Positions 11,251 through 23,530 of a stretch of 64,000 nt of DNA are shown here, piece after piece. The notes beneath the pieces are model-generated. The model did no database searches. It was not told the DNA's origin and saw only the letters and a program-made list of their open reading frames with translations. The stretch is from Arbacia lixula (lineage: Eukaryota > Echinodermata > Echinoidea > Arbacioida > Arbaciidae). The stretch is taken from the NCBI GenBank assembly GCA_963669155.1, contig OZ022595.1, forward strand, positions 4,562,642 through 4,626,641. Direction: 5' to 3'. Positions within the stretch are counted from its first letter, which is position 1. Each line of letters begins with the position of its first letter. The translations under genes were made by a program, and so were the position numbers.

Positions 11251-12189
11251 CATAAATGTGCAAATGAGTTTCTAAGCTCACATACACATTTAAACTTAAT
11301 GGATATTGTTACTTTTACTGTGATACTATAAAGGTTGGAGGTACATGTATTTCTCTCCTCATTCATGATATTCATCCGTGGTACACTATTCTGCTAGAGG
11401 AGGTCTTTCACACAGCCCTGCTTAGTTTATATCACACCGCTGTATTGAATTCAGAGGGAGACATTTGGAAGTCCTCCAGCCACTAAATACAATTGTGCCA
11501 ATTGTGTCCCACGGCTGCATGTATTACATTTTCCAACTTGGAGTTTAAACGTATTAAATTTCTCTGAACTAAACTTAGATTGATTTATTAGTGTAGCTAC
11601 CCATCTCCTCCAACCTATCTTTATTGAGATTTCTAGTGCATAGAGACCCTTGTGGTGATACACGCTTCATATTAATTGTATCTAATATTATTATTGGTAG
11701 AAGTTTATATCTGATGTGCAGACAAAACACAATATTTTAAAACTTTGTATGAGCCACCAGAACAGCACATAGATCAAGTTTGTCAAATATGAAACGTAAC
11801 AGTCATGCACAATTCAATTGGCATGTGATAAACATTCAACATTGTTATGTGCCTCTCCGGTTCAGTTTCTTTTTCATTTCATACAAAATTGAAGTTTAAG
11901 TTGTGAATGATATCTTCTTTTTTCTTTTATACTCCTGTCTTATCACACACTTTGTACTGAATGTCCCTGCGTCTTCACACTGATGTTGTTGAATCAATTA
12001 GATTCACATTTTTGCATTTGTGCAAATTGTGTTTAGTGTTGACATACATATGTATGCATACAAAGAAAAAGTTCTGCAGTAATACCCTAAACTTTGTGGA
12101 GGTTACATTTTTGTTTGTTAATTATTCAAAATAGTGTTTTTTGTGATTTTTTTTGTGATTTGTGTATGTTGCTAGACATTTATGATGAT
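11251..12189. other. AT-rich stretch, no gene seen
   Basis: Unassigned sequence with short discordant frames and no recognisable element ends. Confidence 0.45.
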
Positions 12190-12440
12190 TATGAGTGTCA
12201 AAAAAGGAAACGCGACATCATGTGGTAAAGAGCGATTGCAAGGGAGTAATGCAAACCAGACCCAACCACACCCTATGAACACTTCTCAATAGTTAAACCG
12301 CGTATGAGTGCACCCCATGACCCAGCACACAAAAGACTGCAGTACACTCACACCCGTCTCAAGGCCACGGCTTAGAGTACGTTTCTCTATGGGAGAGGGG
12401 AGACGGAGCCATGAACTTGACACCCAGTGTGAACATTGTT
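12190..12440. other. Higher-GC, high-complexity patch
   Basis: This patch contrasts with its AT-rich flanks by containing many CpG dinucleotides and no simple repeats. No open frame spans it. It may be a conserved non-coding element or an old transposon fragment, and the sequence alone does not decide. Confidence 0.3.
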
Positions 12441-13687
12441 GATTTAACCTTCATGTCCAGGCAGGCCCTGCACGCACATGACTGAGTTTATCACCACTGA
12501 TTTCATGCCTAAATGCAAGATGGCAAGACAATAATAGAATCTACTTATCCCAATACTCTCACAATATTCAGCCTTTTTCTTGCACCTGAGTAGGTTGGAA
12601 TCCGGTACTTTGACATGCAGAATATTTGCCCATTTTAGGGTTAGTAGGGTAACACAAAATTGTCCTTGCATTTCGTACAACTTAACTTCTGTTGGTATTG
12701 TTGTTTTTCTTTAGTAATACATCATTCCTTATAAACAAGTTTCTGATATTCATGTGGCTTCATGCTAACTATGTTTAAAGTGGATAAATGGAGAGTAGCG
12801 GTACATCCACATGTTACATGAAATAAATTCAGAATCAGCATGTATCACTTCCACAGAAAAAAAAATAATTTGAACATAATTTTTTACATATTATGCAAAT
12901 TAACCTGATTTTCTCATGATTTACAGATTATCAGGCACTTTTGAACTAAATATTTAACATGTTTTCTGCTGTAGTCTGGGTAATCACTAAAGCTTATATT
13001 CTAATCAAACTTTTTCCTTTCTTTTTCTCTCTCTTCCATGTCTCGTCTACGCTGTGCAATCTGGTTAACTACAAACAGGTGAGTTGTCTGTTCTTCTCTA
13101 AGGAAACATTGATAGTCATGTGACAGGAAAAATGATTCAAGACATTTTACAAATCTATCACCTTAAATCATTTTTCTTGGAGATATTGTATTACTGTATC
13201 ATTGTATTACATAATCAGATGAAAATTGCCAGAGCACCTATTTTTGTCCACTGCTATGCACTCAAGGCAAAGATATGGACAGTTTTATACAATTCCCTAA
13301 GTGTATTTATATTTGGAGATAAGTAAAGGATTAGTGTATCTGATGACAGAAAACTATTTCTTGGAAAATGAGAGACTTTTTGCTGAAAGAAGAGTTTATT
13401 ATTCCATTTCAGGTGGGATTACTTATCTCTTAAATAATTGATATCCTATTTCCTGCATAATCCCTATTTAGGTTGGTATTACCCTCATTCTTATCCACAT
13501 GGCCATAGAAGGTTCTCTCATGCAATTTCCTCCTTTACAAATATGCATAGACCAGACATTTGTCCTTCCATATGCTGGCTGCTTTGGCAGTTATACAGGA
13601 AAGTTTATGTTTATATTTAAAGGTAAAGGGCTGTAGTAGTAAATATGATGGGAACTGTAATCAATGGAAGCAATCAATGGAAATATA
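12441..13687. other. Background including a splice-site-like sequence
   Basis: Mostly AT-rich and unassigned. Position 13008-13084 has a polypyrimidine tract, an AG-free stretch and then CAG|GTGAGT (see findings). No coding exon could be defined around it. Confidence 0.35.
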
Positions 13688-14425
13688 CAGTTGGCAGCAA
13701 AATTATTCAACCCCCCTCTCATTTTTGACATTCTGTCATAATGAATAATATTCCAGCAGCAGATTGCTACTAAACCATTAAGATAGTTAGCAGACAGTTA
13801 ATTACTAAAGAATACAGCATCCATTTGCTGCAATAACCTCCTGCAGACGAGATGAATAGCCTCCCACAAGCTGCTCACAACGCCCCTTGGGGATGTTAGC
13901 CCATTCCTCTTGCGCAATGGTCGTAAGGTAATCGATGCATGTAGGTCTACGTGCTGCAACAGCTTTCTTCAGATCCCACCACAAATTCTCTTTTGGGTTT
14001 AGGTCTGGAGACTGTGATGGTCACTCAAGCTGCACAAAGTACTAAAAGACACACCCATCTGGGTTGAATAATGTTACAACTTGTTAGTTGTGCATATAAA
14101 GGTTCCAGTTTCAGGTGGAGGATAAATAAAATCAACATTCACATCAGAATATATGCACTGGCTGTGAAATTGTCATTATTTGTGCATTCGTTTCTTGTGT
14201 GTAAAATAGGGGGTTGAATGATTTTGCAACATGCTTTTGGGGCGCAAATTGCAATTTCAGATGACCTGTTCAGTAAAATTTGATTTTTTCTCCGGTATTC
14301 TTTAGTAATTAACTGTCTGCTAACTATCTTAAATGGTTTAGTAGCAATCTGCTGCTGCAATATTATTCATTATGACAGAATGTCAAAAATGAGAGGGGGG
14401 TTGAATAATTTTGCTGCCAACTGTA
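13686..14425 (-). mobile_element. Tc1-like DNA transposon, internally deleted
   Basis: A 736-bp element (13688-14423) is flanked by TA dinucleotides (13686-13687, 14424-14425). It has long terminal inverted repeats of about 128 bp (13688-13815 and 14295-14423), which differ only by a substitution and a one-base indel over most of their length. The termini read CAGTTGGCAGCAAAATTATT, and CAGT ends with TA duplication are characteristic of Tc1/mariner elements. The interior keeps the last third of a transposase gene on the minus strand. Imperfect internal copies of the terminal motif ('gggttgaataatg' near 14060, 'gggggttgaatgattttgc' near 14210) suggest a composite or rearranged interior. The element cannot move by itself. 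Confidence 0.9.
13805..14038 (-). pseudogene. Tc1-family transposase, C-terminal remnant
   Basis: About 78 codons on the minus strand ending at TAG (13805-13807). The translation carries SPDLNPKENLWWDLKK, the hallmark block of Tc1-type DDE transposases in which the Glu of 'P-x-E-N-L-W' is the third catalytic acid. Downstream it keeps the family-typical tail with 'W..IP...C..L' and 'R.QEVI'. The N-terminal DNA-binding domain and the first two catalytic Asp residues are absent. One expected Trp codon just before 'PSQSPDLNP' is TGA (14021-14023). There is no start codon. It is a non-functional gene fragment recognised by motif, not by length. Confidence 0.9.
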
Positions 14426-14519
14426 TAGACAAAGAGGGAGGAAAACATAGGACATTCTCTTCTTTAATATCTATTTCTTTTCCCCAAATGTAAAAGCAAG
14501 AAAGAAGAGAGATAGATAT

Positions 14520-14583
<64 letters not shown>

Positions 14584-14870
14584 GAGGTAGGCAGGTGCAA
14601 AAAACAAGGAGAGAGACAAAACCTTAGAAGGAGGATGAAGGGCGTTCTCTTTTATCTTGCATATGCCTACCCTCTGAATGAAAAAGACAGAATAAAGAGA
14701 TAGAGAAAGAGACAGAGAGAGTGATTGCCAGACACAAAGACCATAATAAAGAGAGGGAGGAGAACAAAGAAGATCTCTTTCATCTTAATGATATCTTCCC
14801 TCCAAATGTAAAAGGAAGAAAGAAGAAAGAAAGAGAGATTGAAAGAGGGATAGAGGGAGAGAAAAAGGCG
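14426..14870. repeat. (GA)n microsatellite ending in G12, GA-rich flank
   Basis: A long (GA)n run at about 14526-14572 passes directly into 12 G (14573-14584), then degenerate GA-rich sequence continues to about 14870. The minus-strand Ser/Leu frame is low-complexity. Confidence 0.85.
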
Positions 14871-15100
14871 CCAAACTTCATCCCCTTAATAGATTGACCC
14901 CAGGGGAGGCCCGTCTCTCTCCCACCTACAATAGTCGCAGCCGATCGCCCGTTTACTCTCCCCGGCTGCCCGGGCCTATCCATCCGCAGTAGGAAGGCTG
15001 GCCGGCCGCTCGCTGCCTGTCTGCGCAGTAGTACAGTGTTTGCAAAGCGTGCAGAGCTGTAAAACATCAAACACTCACCCGTCCCCAGGCCCTCCCCAGC
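14870..15100. other. Higher-GC, CpG-containing patch
   Basis: Contains GC-rich sequence such as 'ccccggctgcccgggcc' and 'ggccggccgctcgctgcc' at about 14958-15015 between AT-rich regions. A 96-codon minus-strand frame starts inside it, but it runs into the GA tract and has no domain. It could be a regulatory patch. Confidence 0.3.
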
Positions 15101-16440
15101 TCAGATTGAACTCCCACCAGCTATTGAAGAGTCCTTGTCCTATCCTTGTGTACTGCATGATATGTCTATTCATTCCAAGGAGTCCTAGGCCGTGTAGGAT
15201 GTTTAGTCATTTCATACCTCTTTAGCTAAGTGTTATTGAGAAATCTGTTGAGGGATATTTCAAGGGGAGGGAGACACACAGCATTCTTTGAAGGTTTCAT
15301 TGAAATGGGTGGAAATTGTCTTTCCAATTCTGGATATTTACAGTCCTTTCGCTTCAAATTGTAAATACACAATCAGTTGATCAGTAAGGTTGAATGGTTT
15401 ATGATAGCTTTAGTGGTCAGTTTGCATCAATATATAGAAGTGCTATTCAGAAAAATTGTTGGTGATTGTAAAATGATGTAAAGGGCAAAGGAATAGTTGG
15501 ATTCAAGTCTTATTTCTGGTATTAAAAACTTTGGCAATTTCTGTTGAGACAATATGCAAAAAGGAAATATGGCGGATGACGGTAGTAAAAGTTTTTTTTT
15601 TTTATAGAGAATAATATAATAAGTAATAAACTCTTGTTAAGAAATTTGCTGGTTTTGTCCCGTCATCGAGAGAGAAGTAATTTGAGTAGAATGTTGTCAT
15701 AAAAAAATATCCATAGGCTGCTCACTCTAGTGCTAATATTTGCTGATTAAAATTTCATATAAAATTAACTTTTGCTCATAATATGAAGGTGAGAACTGAC
15801 AAAGATGTGGATTTTAGAAGTCCTTTTCAATTATCCTTTTAGAGAAAGTTAGAAAAGCCACCAGTAATATCATTACTATGACCTTGACAAGAGGGGAAAT
15901 ATGAAACTGAAACCTTGACTGACTTGTAGAAGCAGCTAAAGTTACATTGATTACATTTCGATCAAGTTTTAGTACACATATAAAATGGGTCACTATTCGT
16001 TGCATTCCTTGTCACCCATCATTATTCGCCATAAAGCTTTCATTCAATACAGTTGTGTTTAGAGTTTGGGTTTGCCCCACATCATACCAACCTACTCTTA
16101 GGAGGTGTCATGCTTCGACATTGAGCCTGGCTAGATAATTGTTTATACAAGCAATGAATTAAGCCTGGCCTTCTGCTCCCTGTTTCTCCAGTGAGAGCCG
16201 TCTCACATTACACTTTGACACTTTTCCTGTTTAAAACAGGGTTTCAGACTATAATTTCCATAAAGCAGTGAATTTGATATAACCATCAATATTGGTGAAG
16301 TGGTCATTCATATGAATTTCTTTCACCTTTTCAGCTAAATGTGTGAAATGAAAGTGTCTGAGGGTCGTACACTTTTTCAAGTAAATGGAAATGTTTACAT
16401 AACCATGCCAATTCAGTAAGCAGACGGAAAGAAAAAAGTA
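15101..16440. other. AT-rich stretch, no gene seen
   Basis: About 1.3 kb of unassigned sequence. Only short frames on both strands. Confidence 0.45.
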
Positions 16441-16800
<360 letters not shown>

Positions 16801-17932
16801 ATAAAGAATACTAAGAACAGATTAAAAAAAGATTAAAAATGACATAAAGAGTGAGTATAAACAACATACAGACTTGGGATAGCAAACTGGAAATTAGTGC
16901 AAAGATAGAATGGAAGAATTATAGGCTATTAAGGACAATGATTACCTTCATCTATATGCTGAGATATGCTTGGATATGATCAAGTATCTGAAACTGTTGC
17001 CCTTTCTATAAACGACTCTAATTCCATGTACGTGCAATTTGCTTCTGACCAGTTGCTATTATGAGCTGTTGATTACAAGTATTAAGTGGTGATCACTTAT
17101 GCATGGACGGTGACTTTTAGCCTATATGAGTCCATTGTGGTATTATTATCTTTAAGCAGTTAGGCGAAAAGCTAGCTGAATGGTTGGTGCGTGGCGTAAT
17201 TGAGTAGCGTTAATATTAGATATAACTTTTTATTGAATTTTAATAAAAACTTATGAACATTTCATAGTTTTATATTCTTTCTCCATTCTTCTGCAGTATA
17301 TCTTTGTTTTTTTTGTTGTTGATCCTTTAAGTATATATTCAGGATTGTCTTTGGCATGTTCTGTCAGTGCTTCAGTCACTATGAGGTTGCAATAGTCTTG
17401 ATTGCAAACTGGTGAATATGTGATGAAGTTGTCAATGCCTACATATGCAAATAAGGAGATAAGAAAGCAGCAAAATAGGAAATTGTTCTAGTTTTCTCCA
17501 CACATTATTCTAGTCTCAAGTCTTAACATACACATGTTATAGACATATGCGAAAGCCCATAGTCTTGGTTAAAGACTGTGGTTAAAAAAGACAAAGTTGT
17601 CAATGTATATTTATGCAGAAAATGGGTAAAATAGAAAGTTGCTTGTTTTCTGACTTTGCTTGTTTCTCCACACATTTGATAGCGTTTTGCTCTAGTTGTA
17701 ATGCTCAACATAGTATGTTGCAAACATACATGGGAGCACACACTGTAAGTCATTGCAGGAAATATTGTAAAATGAGCAGTGAAAGCTGGTCAGATTTGCT
17801 GGTGCTATAATGTGGCTTTTGACCTTAAAAGACAGAATTTCCTGAAATGCCAGCTGATGGGTCAAGTGAAGAAATAGAATGATACGGGTCTTAAAAGCTA
17901 TGTTGATAACAGATGGAAATATAAAATGGACA
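16801..17932. other. AT-rich stretch, no gene seen
   Basis: Unassigned. Short overlapping frames near 17523-17946 on both strands have no domain signal. Confidence 0.45.
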
Positions 17933-18052
17933 GGGGCCATATTCATGAAAGTACACCATCCCAGTTAATTTTAAAAATTGCATTTATTTGAATGCACTAT
18001 AGCACCTAACAAGGCTTTAGTAAGGTTTCATGAATATGGCTGGTTGTCCACC
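17933..18052. mobile_element. Short inverted-repeat element (CCATATTCATGAAA ends)
   Basis: 'GCCATATTCATGAAA' near 17937 and 'TTTCATGAATATGGC' near 18028 are perfect inverted repeats around about 75 bp. This is a small MITE-like or foldback sequence. No target duplication could be fixed with confidence. Confidence 0.5.
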
Positions 18053-18379
18053 TCAAAACTACTAACAAGCTTTTCATAAAACCAGCTTGTATCAAGTATG
18101 TTAAGGTACTGTCATAAAATAACTTAAACATAAATCCAAACGTTTAGTGCACATAGATTATCCTCAAACTCTAGAAAACCTTGTTTGTCATGTTTGGTTA
18201 TGACAAGATTTGGTTTCCACTACACTGAAGTTTGGAGTGCATTATTTTCAGAGCACTGAAAAAGTTCAATTAAACTTAAAATGGTATGAGTAGATTGATT
18301 TTCCAATCACCACTCAGCGAGTCTGTGAAATGAGTTAAAGTGAGAAACTAGGTTAAAGCAGAGTCTCTTATCCCCTTTT

Positions 18380-18478
18380 CTTTTGAGACTAACCAACCTA
18401 GTTGTTGCCCCCCCCCCCCTCATCCTAATGCCTCTCTTTATCTCTGTCTGTTTGTCGCTTGTTGTCTATGTCTCTCAC

Positions 18479-18509
<31 letters not shown>

Positions 18510-18677
18510 CTAACTTTTTCTATCATCCTCTCTCTCTCTTTCTCTCACCTTTTCTCTCACTTTAGTTGTTTGTGTCTGTCTGTCTGTCTGTCTCATATTC
18601 TCTTTTTGTCTTTCTCTCTCTCTCTCTGTTCCATTGAACCCATCTCCCTCTCTTCCCACTCATCTCTCATTCTACCC

Positions 18678-18715
<38 letters not shown>

Positions 18716-18840
18716 CCCTTTCTCTTGCCCTCTCTTGCCCTCTCTCCCACTCTTCTTCTACCATATGTCTCTCTCCTTCCCCTTTCTCTCACCGTCTTAC
18801 TCTCTCTTCTCCTCCGTCTCTCGCTTACCTCACTTGACCT
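18380..18840. repeat. CT-rich tract with C12 run
   Basis: A run of 12 C at 18408-18419 precedes about 400 bp of (CT)n, (CTGT)n and degenerate pyrimidine sequence. Four overlapping Ser/Leu frames on the plus strand are products of the composition. Confidence 0.85.
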
Positions 18841-20170
18841 CAAGAAACTGGGAAGGTGGAGATTATTTCATCCAGGATGTAGCGTTAATCAGCTGAGTTT
18901 TTATGGCCATGTGGCTGTCATGAAGATTGATGAGCTGCCTAGATTTATGCAGTAATCCTATAGTTCTGTGTACTTTTACTCTCTGACCTTCCCCAATAGT
19001 ACACCCGCATGTTTACAAGAATTCTAAATTGTTCTTGAACTTAAGGGAAATTTGTGATCTTATCAAAATCATCAAATAACTTTTCATGACTAATAATTTA
19101 ATAATGGAATAATAATTCTTAATTTATCAATAATTTGATAAATAATATAATGTACTAATGATCTGAATGAATGGTCTTTATTCATGATTTAGCCTCAAAA
19201 ATCTGGTATGTGTAACATGATTCTAGGAATAAGATTTGTTGAGCCTTTTTCAAGCTTGAATGCAAGTAGATCAAATACTTCTTAAATACATATAAAACAG
19301 AAATGATAATTCATCTAAATAAAATTTCAGCAAAGAAAGCAGGGATATCATATTTTTTTGCCTGAAGATGACTTTTGTACTGATCACATATTTTTCTTAA
19401 TTGGTTATATATACAGTGATAATTATTGGAGTGAAGGATATGTTACTCTGAAAATATGTTTACAAATTATTTCATGTATCATAGGTTCATTACAGTTTCA
19501 AAATGGCTTTAAAATGTAATAATCAATCAATATTCAGGGATATAAGGCTTTGTAATAGAAAAATGAAAGTGTAATTCATTCTCAGGGAGTTGAGTACTTC
19601 ATTTGTATAAGGCAAGGAGAAGGCTACGAGAGGATTTCTGCGATAAATAGATACATACAAATAGATACACAAAGAAAAAAAAATATGGTGGATAGGCAAA
19701 GCATAAAGTTGTCATTTGTTTTTTTAATATAAAATCTTTTTACGACATGTTAAAATGAGGTTTGCAAAACTGGCTATTTGACAGCACAGTGAATCTGACT
19801 ACATAAGGTATAGGAGTCGTTGGTAAGTAGGCAACTGACGAAATGTTGGATATATACCTGATATTACTACATGTCTGATACTATTTTACTCTTACCATTA
19901 GTATCATGAATCATACCGGTTGTGTATTGATTTTTTTTGAGCATCTGAAACATTTGTACCCTTAAAAACGAGCTGTCTATGCGGTATAGGAGGCTTCATG
20001 GAATATAAGGGTAATCCCTTTATTAGTAAAGTTAGCTGTCAAAATTAGGTTCTGAATATATTGACTCATATCCATACTGATCTATTCACAGCGTAAATAA
20101 CAAAAGCTGCATCCAAATTGGCTGCACGTAAGTGTTCTAGAAAAATTGACCACAGAGCATTCCTCCATCG
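18841..20170. other. AT-rich stretch, no gene seen
   Basis: About 1.3 kb, very AT-rich around 19080-19740. Nothing was assigned. Confidence 0.45.
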
Positions 20171-20250
20171 TTAACCTCTCTCATCACGGTTGGCATGACG
20201 ATGTGTAGGATGCCAATGTGGTTTACCAGGCCTGGTATTGTAAGGGTTGA
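20171..20250. mobile_element. Mini inverted-repeat element, relative of 1592-1670
   Basis: Starts TTAACCTCTC and ends TAAGGGTTGA, with an interior matching 1592-1670 at 'gacgatgtgtag' and 'aggcctggtattgtaagggtt'. It is the same length class, with slightly decayed ends. Confidence 0.45.
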
Positions 20251-20780
20251 ATGGATGAACCCAGATGGAGTTGGAGTGAATGCGTCACTTCGAGACGGTC
20301 CAAAATAAGTATCGGATGAATTTTGGGTCTGTTTTGTACCGTTTCGTGCTGCCAGAGTTCGGGATGAACTATTTCTGCTACTGCGGATCACTAGCAAATT
20401 GAATGTAAGCTAAAGCGCGGAAGAAGAGCATTGAACCTGTGATGGAGGGCCACAAAGCTCCACGACCACGTGTCTTGAATCTTATGTAATGCAGTAACAG
20501 CATGCTGTTGTGCGTAGCAAGCTTCCTGACTTGGGCTAGATCTGGGGCTGACAAAGACTGTCCACAAAATAGCTTGCTGTTTTGCCATGTAGCCCAAGAT
20601 TTTCCCAACCAAAGAACTAGCAAAGTGTCAGCGCTTAACAAACTATCGCATCTGTACAGCGCACAAATTTGATGGTGCATAAAAATGCTGACGAATTGTG
20701 CCACATTTGGATGATACAGTTGGAGTGCTCTAGATTTGTATGAGTTTAGCACAAGCAACTGTTCCCATCCCCACAAAAGG
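20251..20780 (-). other. High-complexity patch with a 132-codon frame, unrecognised
   Basis: This patch has balanced composition and no simple repeats. On the minus strand 20776-20378 is open for 132 codons starting MWGWEQLL and ending at TAA or TGA near 20378. A shorter nested frame in another phase lies at 20612-20391. I recognise no domain: no zinc-finger, RT, transposase or receptor motif, although the segment 'ATHNSMLLLHYI' looks protein-like. It could be a fragment of an unrecognised transposon or a chance frame in unique DNA. No splice sites or upstream exons were found. Confidence 0.2.
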
Positions 20781-21909
20781 TTCTATCTCCTTAGTTTGCT
20801 TGTTAGTCATTCAGTCAATGAATGAGTCTGAAATGCAGAGATAAAGTAGTCTCTTATTTGGATCTGACTAGCAATCAGCAAGTCATGCTTTACGCTTTAC
20901 TCACTAATATTTCAAGACGGTGTTCCAATATCGTCTGTGCCTACAAACTATGATTTCAAGTTTGTTTAACACAACTTCCAACTACTAGCGCTCCCCAACC
21001 AACCTCCATCAGTTCCACCATACTGCAGTATGTTTCCTTATCTAAATAAAAGTTCCTGTCATAGTACCTTAACACCATCACAAACACAGCTCTGTTGTAA
21101 TATTTGCTTAATCCCAGACCCATTTCCTCTTTTTAGAGTCTACCCTCTTTTTCCTGCCGTCACTCAAACCAAATCAAACATGTATTGATTATGTGGATCA
21201 AATACCACGGTTGATCCAGGTAATCAGGTAACAATTGACACCCGTCGGTAACCAAGACAACAGAGGGTTTTGATCAATATTGTGCAAATTTGGGGCACCA
21301 TGGGATGGTGTTTGTAGAATTTTATGAGCTGGCCCCATCGTGGTAGATATAAGAGGAAGAAAAGGGGTCGTGCTGTAGAGATTAGTTTGTATTCACTTAT
21401 ATCAATCAATCATAGACAGAGCTTTGCAGAGCCATGGGTAGGCAGGGAGTTTTGATAAAGTCCAATAGAGAGTATAGTTATGTTTAACATTTCATCAAAA
21501 TATATGATACATCAAAAACAAGTCATTTACTGCTTGAAGAATAGCATTGTAATGATTTATTTTATTGTAATTGCAATATTATGATGGCCTTTTAGCAGAT
21601 ACTGGTCACAAAGAAATGGAGGCCCAAAATCAGCCTTTTAAATTCTGTTCATGTTTTGTACCAATCCTATTTAGTATTGATGTTGTTGTTAATTTATGTT
21701 TGTAGTAAATTGATCCATGGGTAGTAGGATTCTCATCATTACTATAGAGTTGCAAAGAGGTGTCGTCATATCCATTTTTTTGTTGGTCTCTGGTTCTAAA
21801 CGACATCCCTCAAGTTGCAAGAGTTGCACTGGTCCAACAAGGACTAGAGAGCTAGTCAAGGCACTCCCAATGAGAATCTCGCTATGATCACCACTGCTTG
21901 CTCTACCCA
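20781..21909. other. AT-rich stretch, no gene seen
   Basis: Unassigned sequence with only short discordant frames. Confidence 0.45.
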
Positions 21910-22105
21910 CATAGTTTAGAACCAGTTGTCTTGACAGCATGCTCATATGACATCACACTTTGGTACTCTGTTGCTACATATTTGAGAACCAGTTGTCTTG
22001 ACAACATGCTCACATGACATCATACTTTGGTACTCTGTTGCTACATAGTTGAGAACTAGTTGTCTTGACAACATGTTCATGTGATGTCACACATCAGTGC
22101 TCTAT
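21910..22105. repeat. Tandem repeat, 67-bp unit, three copies
   Basis: 'gaacc/tagttgtcttgaca' recurs at 21919, 21986 and 22053, an exact 67-bp spacing. 'catgctca.atgacatca.actttggtactctgttgctacata' follows in the first two. The third copy decays after 'catgttcatgtgatgtcacac'. Each unit holds the TGACATCA/TGATGTCA motif, which resembles a CRE/AP-1-type half-site. Confidence 0.85.
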
Positions 22106-22652
22106 TGCTTTGATTTCATAAGCTTTGTGTGACTTGCAGACGTATCTTCTGTTGACGTCATATCAAGCCAATTCGTTCCTTAACCCTTGATGTACTATTG
22201 ATGCGTTTGTGCACAAGTAGTGTGTGCAACCCTGACAGAGCAGTAGAGTCTCTAACATTAAAAGGGTCAACATGTACAAACCTCATCACACTAACCAGCT
22301 ATTGGCTAAGCGATTGAAAATGCAACAGGCTGCATACACTAACCAAATATGGAGATAGAGGATTAAAATAGGTCTGTATGGGGAATGATGTGTTGTTGGG
22401 GTGATTGAGGTCCTGTGAATTAAATATTTTAATTATTCATGCCCCACATCACTAGAAGAAGGTCGTGTCATATTATCCTCTTCATATTTGCAGGGATTGT
22501 AGTTTAACTGTGAATCAGAGACTCTAGGTACCAATGTCACATTGTAGTACTGGTAATGCTTTCTTAGTTTGAGTGGTATTCTCAATCCATTATTGCTCTT
22601 TTTAGTTAACGGGTCTTGCATTTCTATTATTTATGCTATTTTTGCCCAGTTC
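22106..22652. other. Unassigned background
   Basis: AT-rich with no gene. 'ccttaacccttgatgtact' (near 22180) followed by 'attaaaagggtcaaca' (near 22257) may be another decayed TTAACCCT-type mini element. Confidence 0.35.
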
Positions 22653-22810
22653 TGGGCCATATTGCTTATAGTTTTCAATTATTGTAACTTACCATCAATG
22701 GTAACTACTATGGCAACAGATGCAATAATGAATGCTCATTGGCTGTTGTCAGAGTAGTCACCATTGATGGTTAGTTACAATAATTGAAAATCTATATGCA
22801 ACATGGCCAT
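22653..22810. mobile_element. Foldback element, 68-bp arms
   Basis: Arms 22653-22719 and 22743-22810 are inverted repeats with few mismatches, around a 23-bp loop. The shared core includes 'tttcaattattgtaact.accatcaatggt.actact'. GTTC occurs immediately outside both ends (22649-22652, 22811-22814) and may be a 4-bp target duplication, although a match that short could be chance. Confidence 0.75.
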
Positions 22811-22929
22811 GTTCTTTTCTTCGTATATATGTGCCAGGGCAGGTCTACCAAGGGTTAGATTCATGATGCTTTTCTAGCCCATTTATTTGTTGTACATGTG
22901 TATATTTTAGCAGCTTGTTAAGCTTAGTA

Positions 22930-23530
22930 ATATTTCATTTTCCATGCTTTGGTATGCATTGCAAGTAATACACACAAATTATATAGAGCAGCATTCTGAT
23001 TGGGCAAGGAGGAGTTAACTTTTTTGTGTGCCAGTGTTTAATCATAGTGCAATTAATACAAGCAAATCGTAAAGAGGAGTGTTGTGACTGTGGTAGAAGG
23101 GGTTATGTGCTAATGTCACTTTGTAGTGCAAATAATACACATCATATGGACCAATGGTGTTAGGCGTGTAGGAGTTAACTCTTTATGTTCAAATATCATA
23201 TTGTATTGCAAATAATACATACACATCATATAGATCAGCATTCTGACTGGGCTAGAAGGAGTTAAGTCTTTATGTGATTATGTTTCATTACAGTGCAATT
23301 AATACAATCAAATCATATAGAGAAGTGTTGTTACTGGGGTAGAAGGAGTTCAGTTATTATGTATGAATGTTACATTGTATTGCAAATAATACACACAAAC
23401 CCACGTAGAGCAGGACTGCGACCAGGATGAAAAGGGTTCACTCTTTATGTGTCAAGGTCACATTCTACATTTAAAGAGAACACATGCATCCTTTGGTGGA
23501 GTATTGTGAGTGTTGCAGAGGGAGTTAATT
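22930..23530. repeat. Degenerate tandem array, 79-88-bp unit, about seven units
   Basis: Units are recognised by 'tgcaa.taatacacacaaat.atatagagcag.attctgactgggctagaaggagttaactctttatgtg'-like order. The 'gca(a/t)taata' anchor falls at 22961, 23049, 23128, 23208, 23295, 23382 and (decayed) 23469. Divergence between units is much higher than in the 89-bp array at 6541, so this is an older array. Confidence 0.8.
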
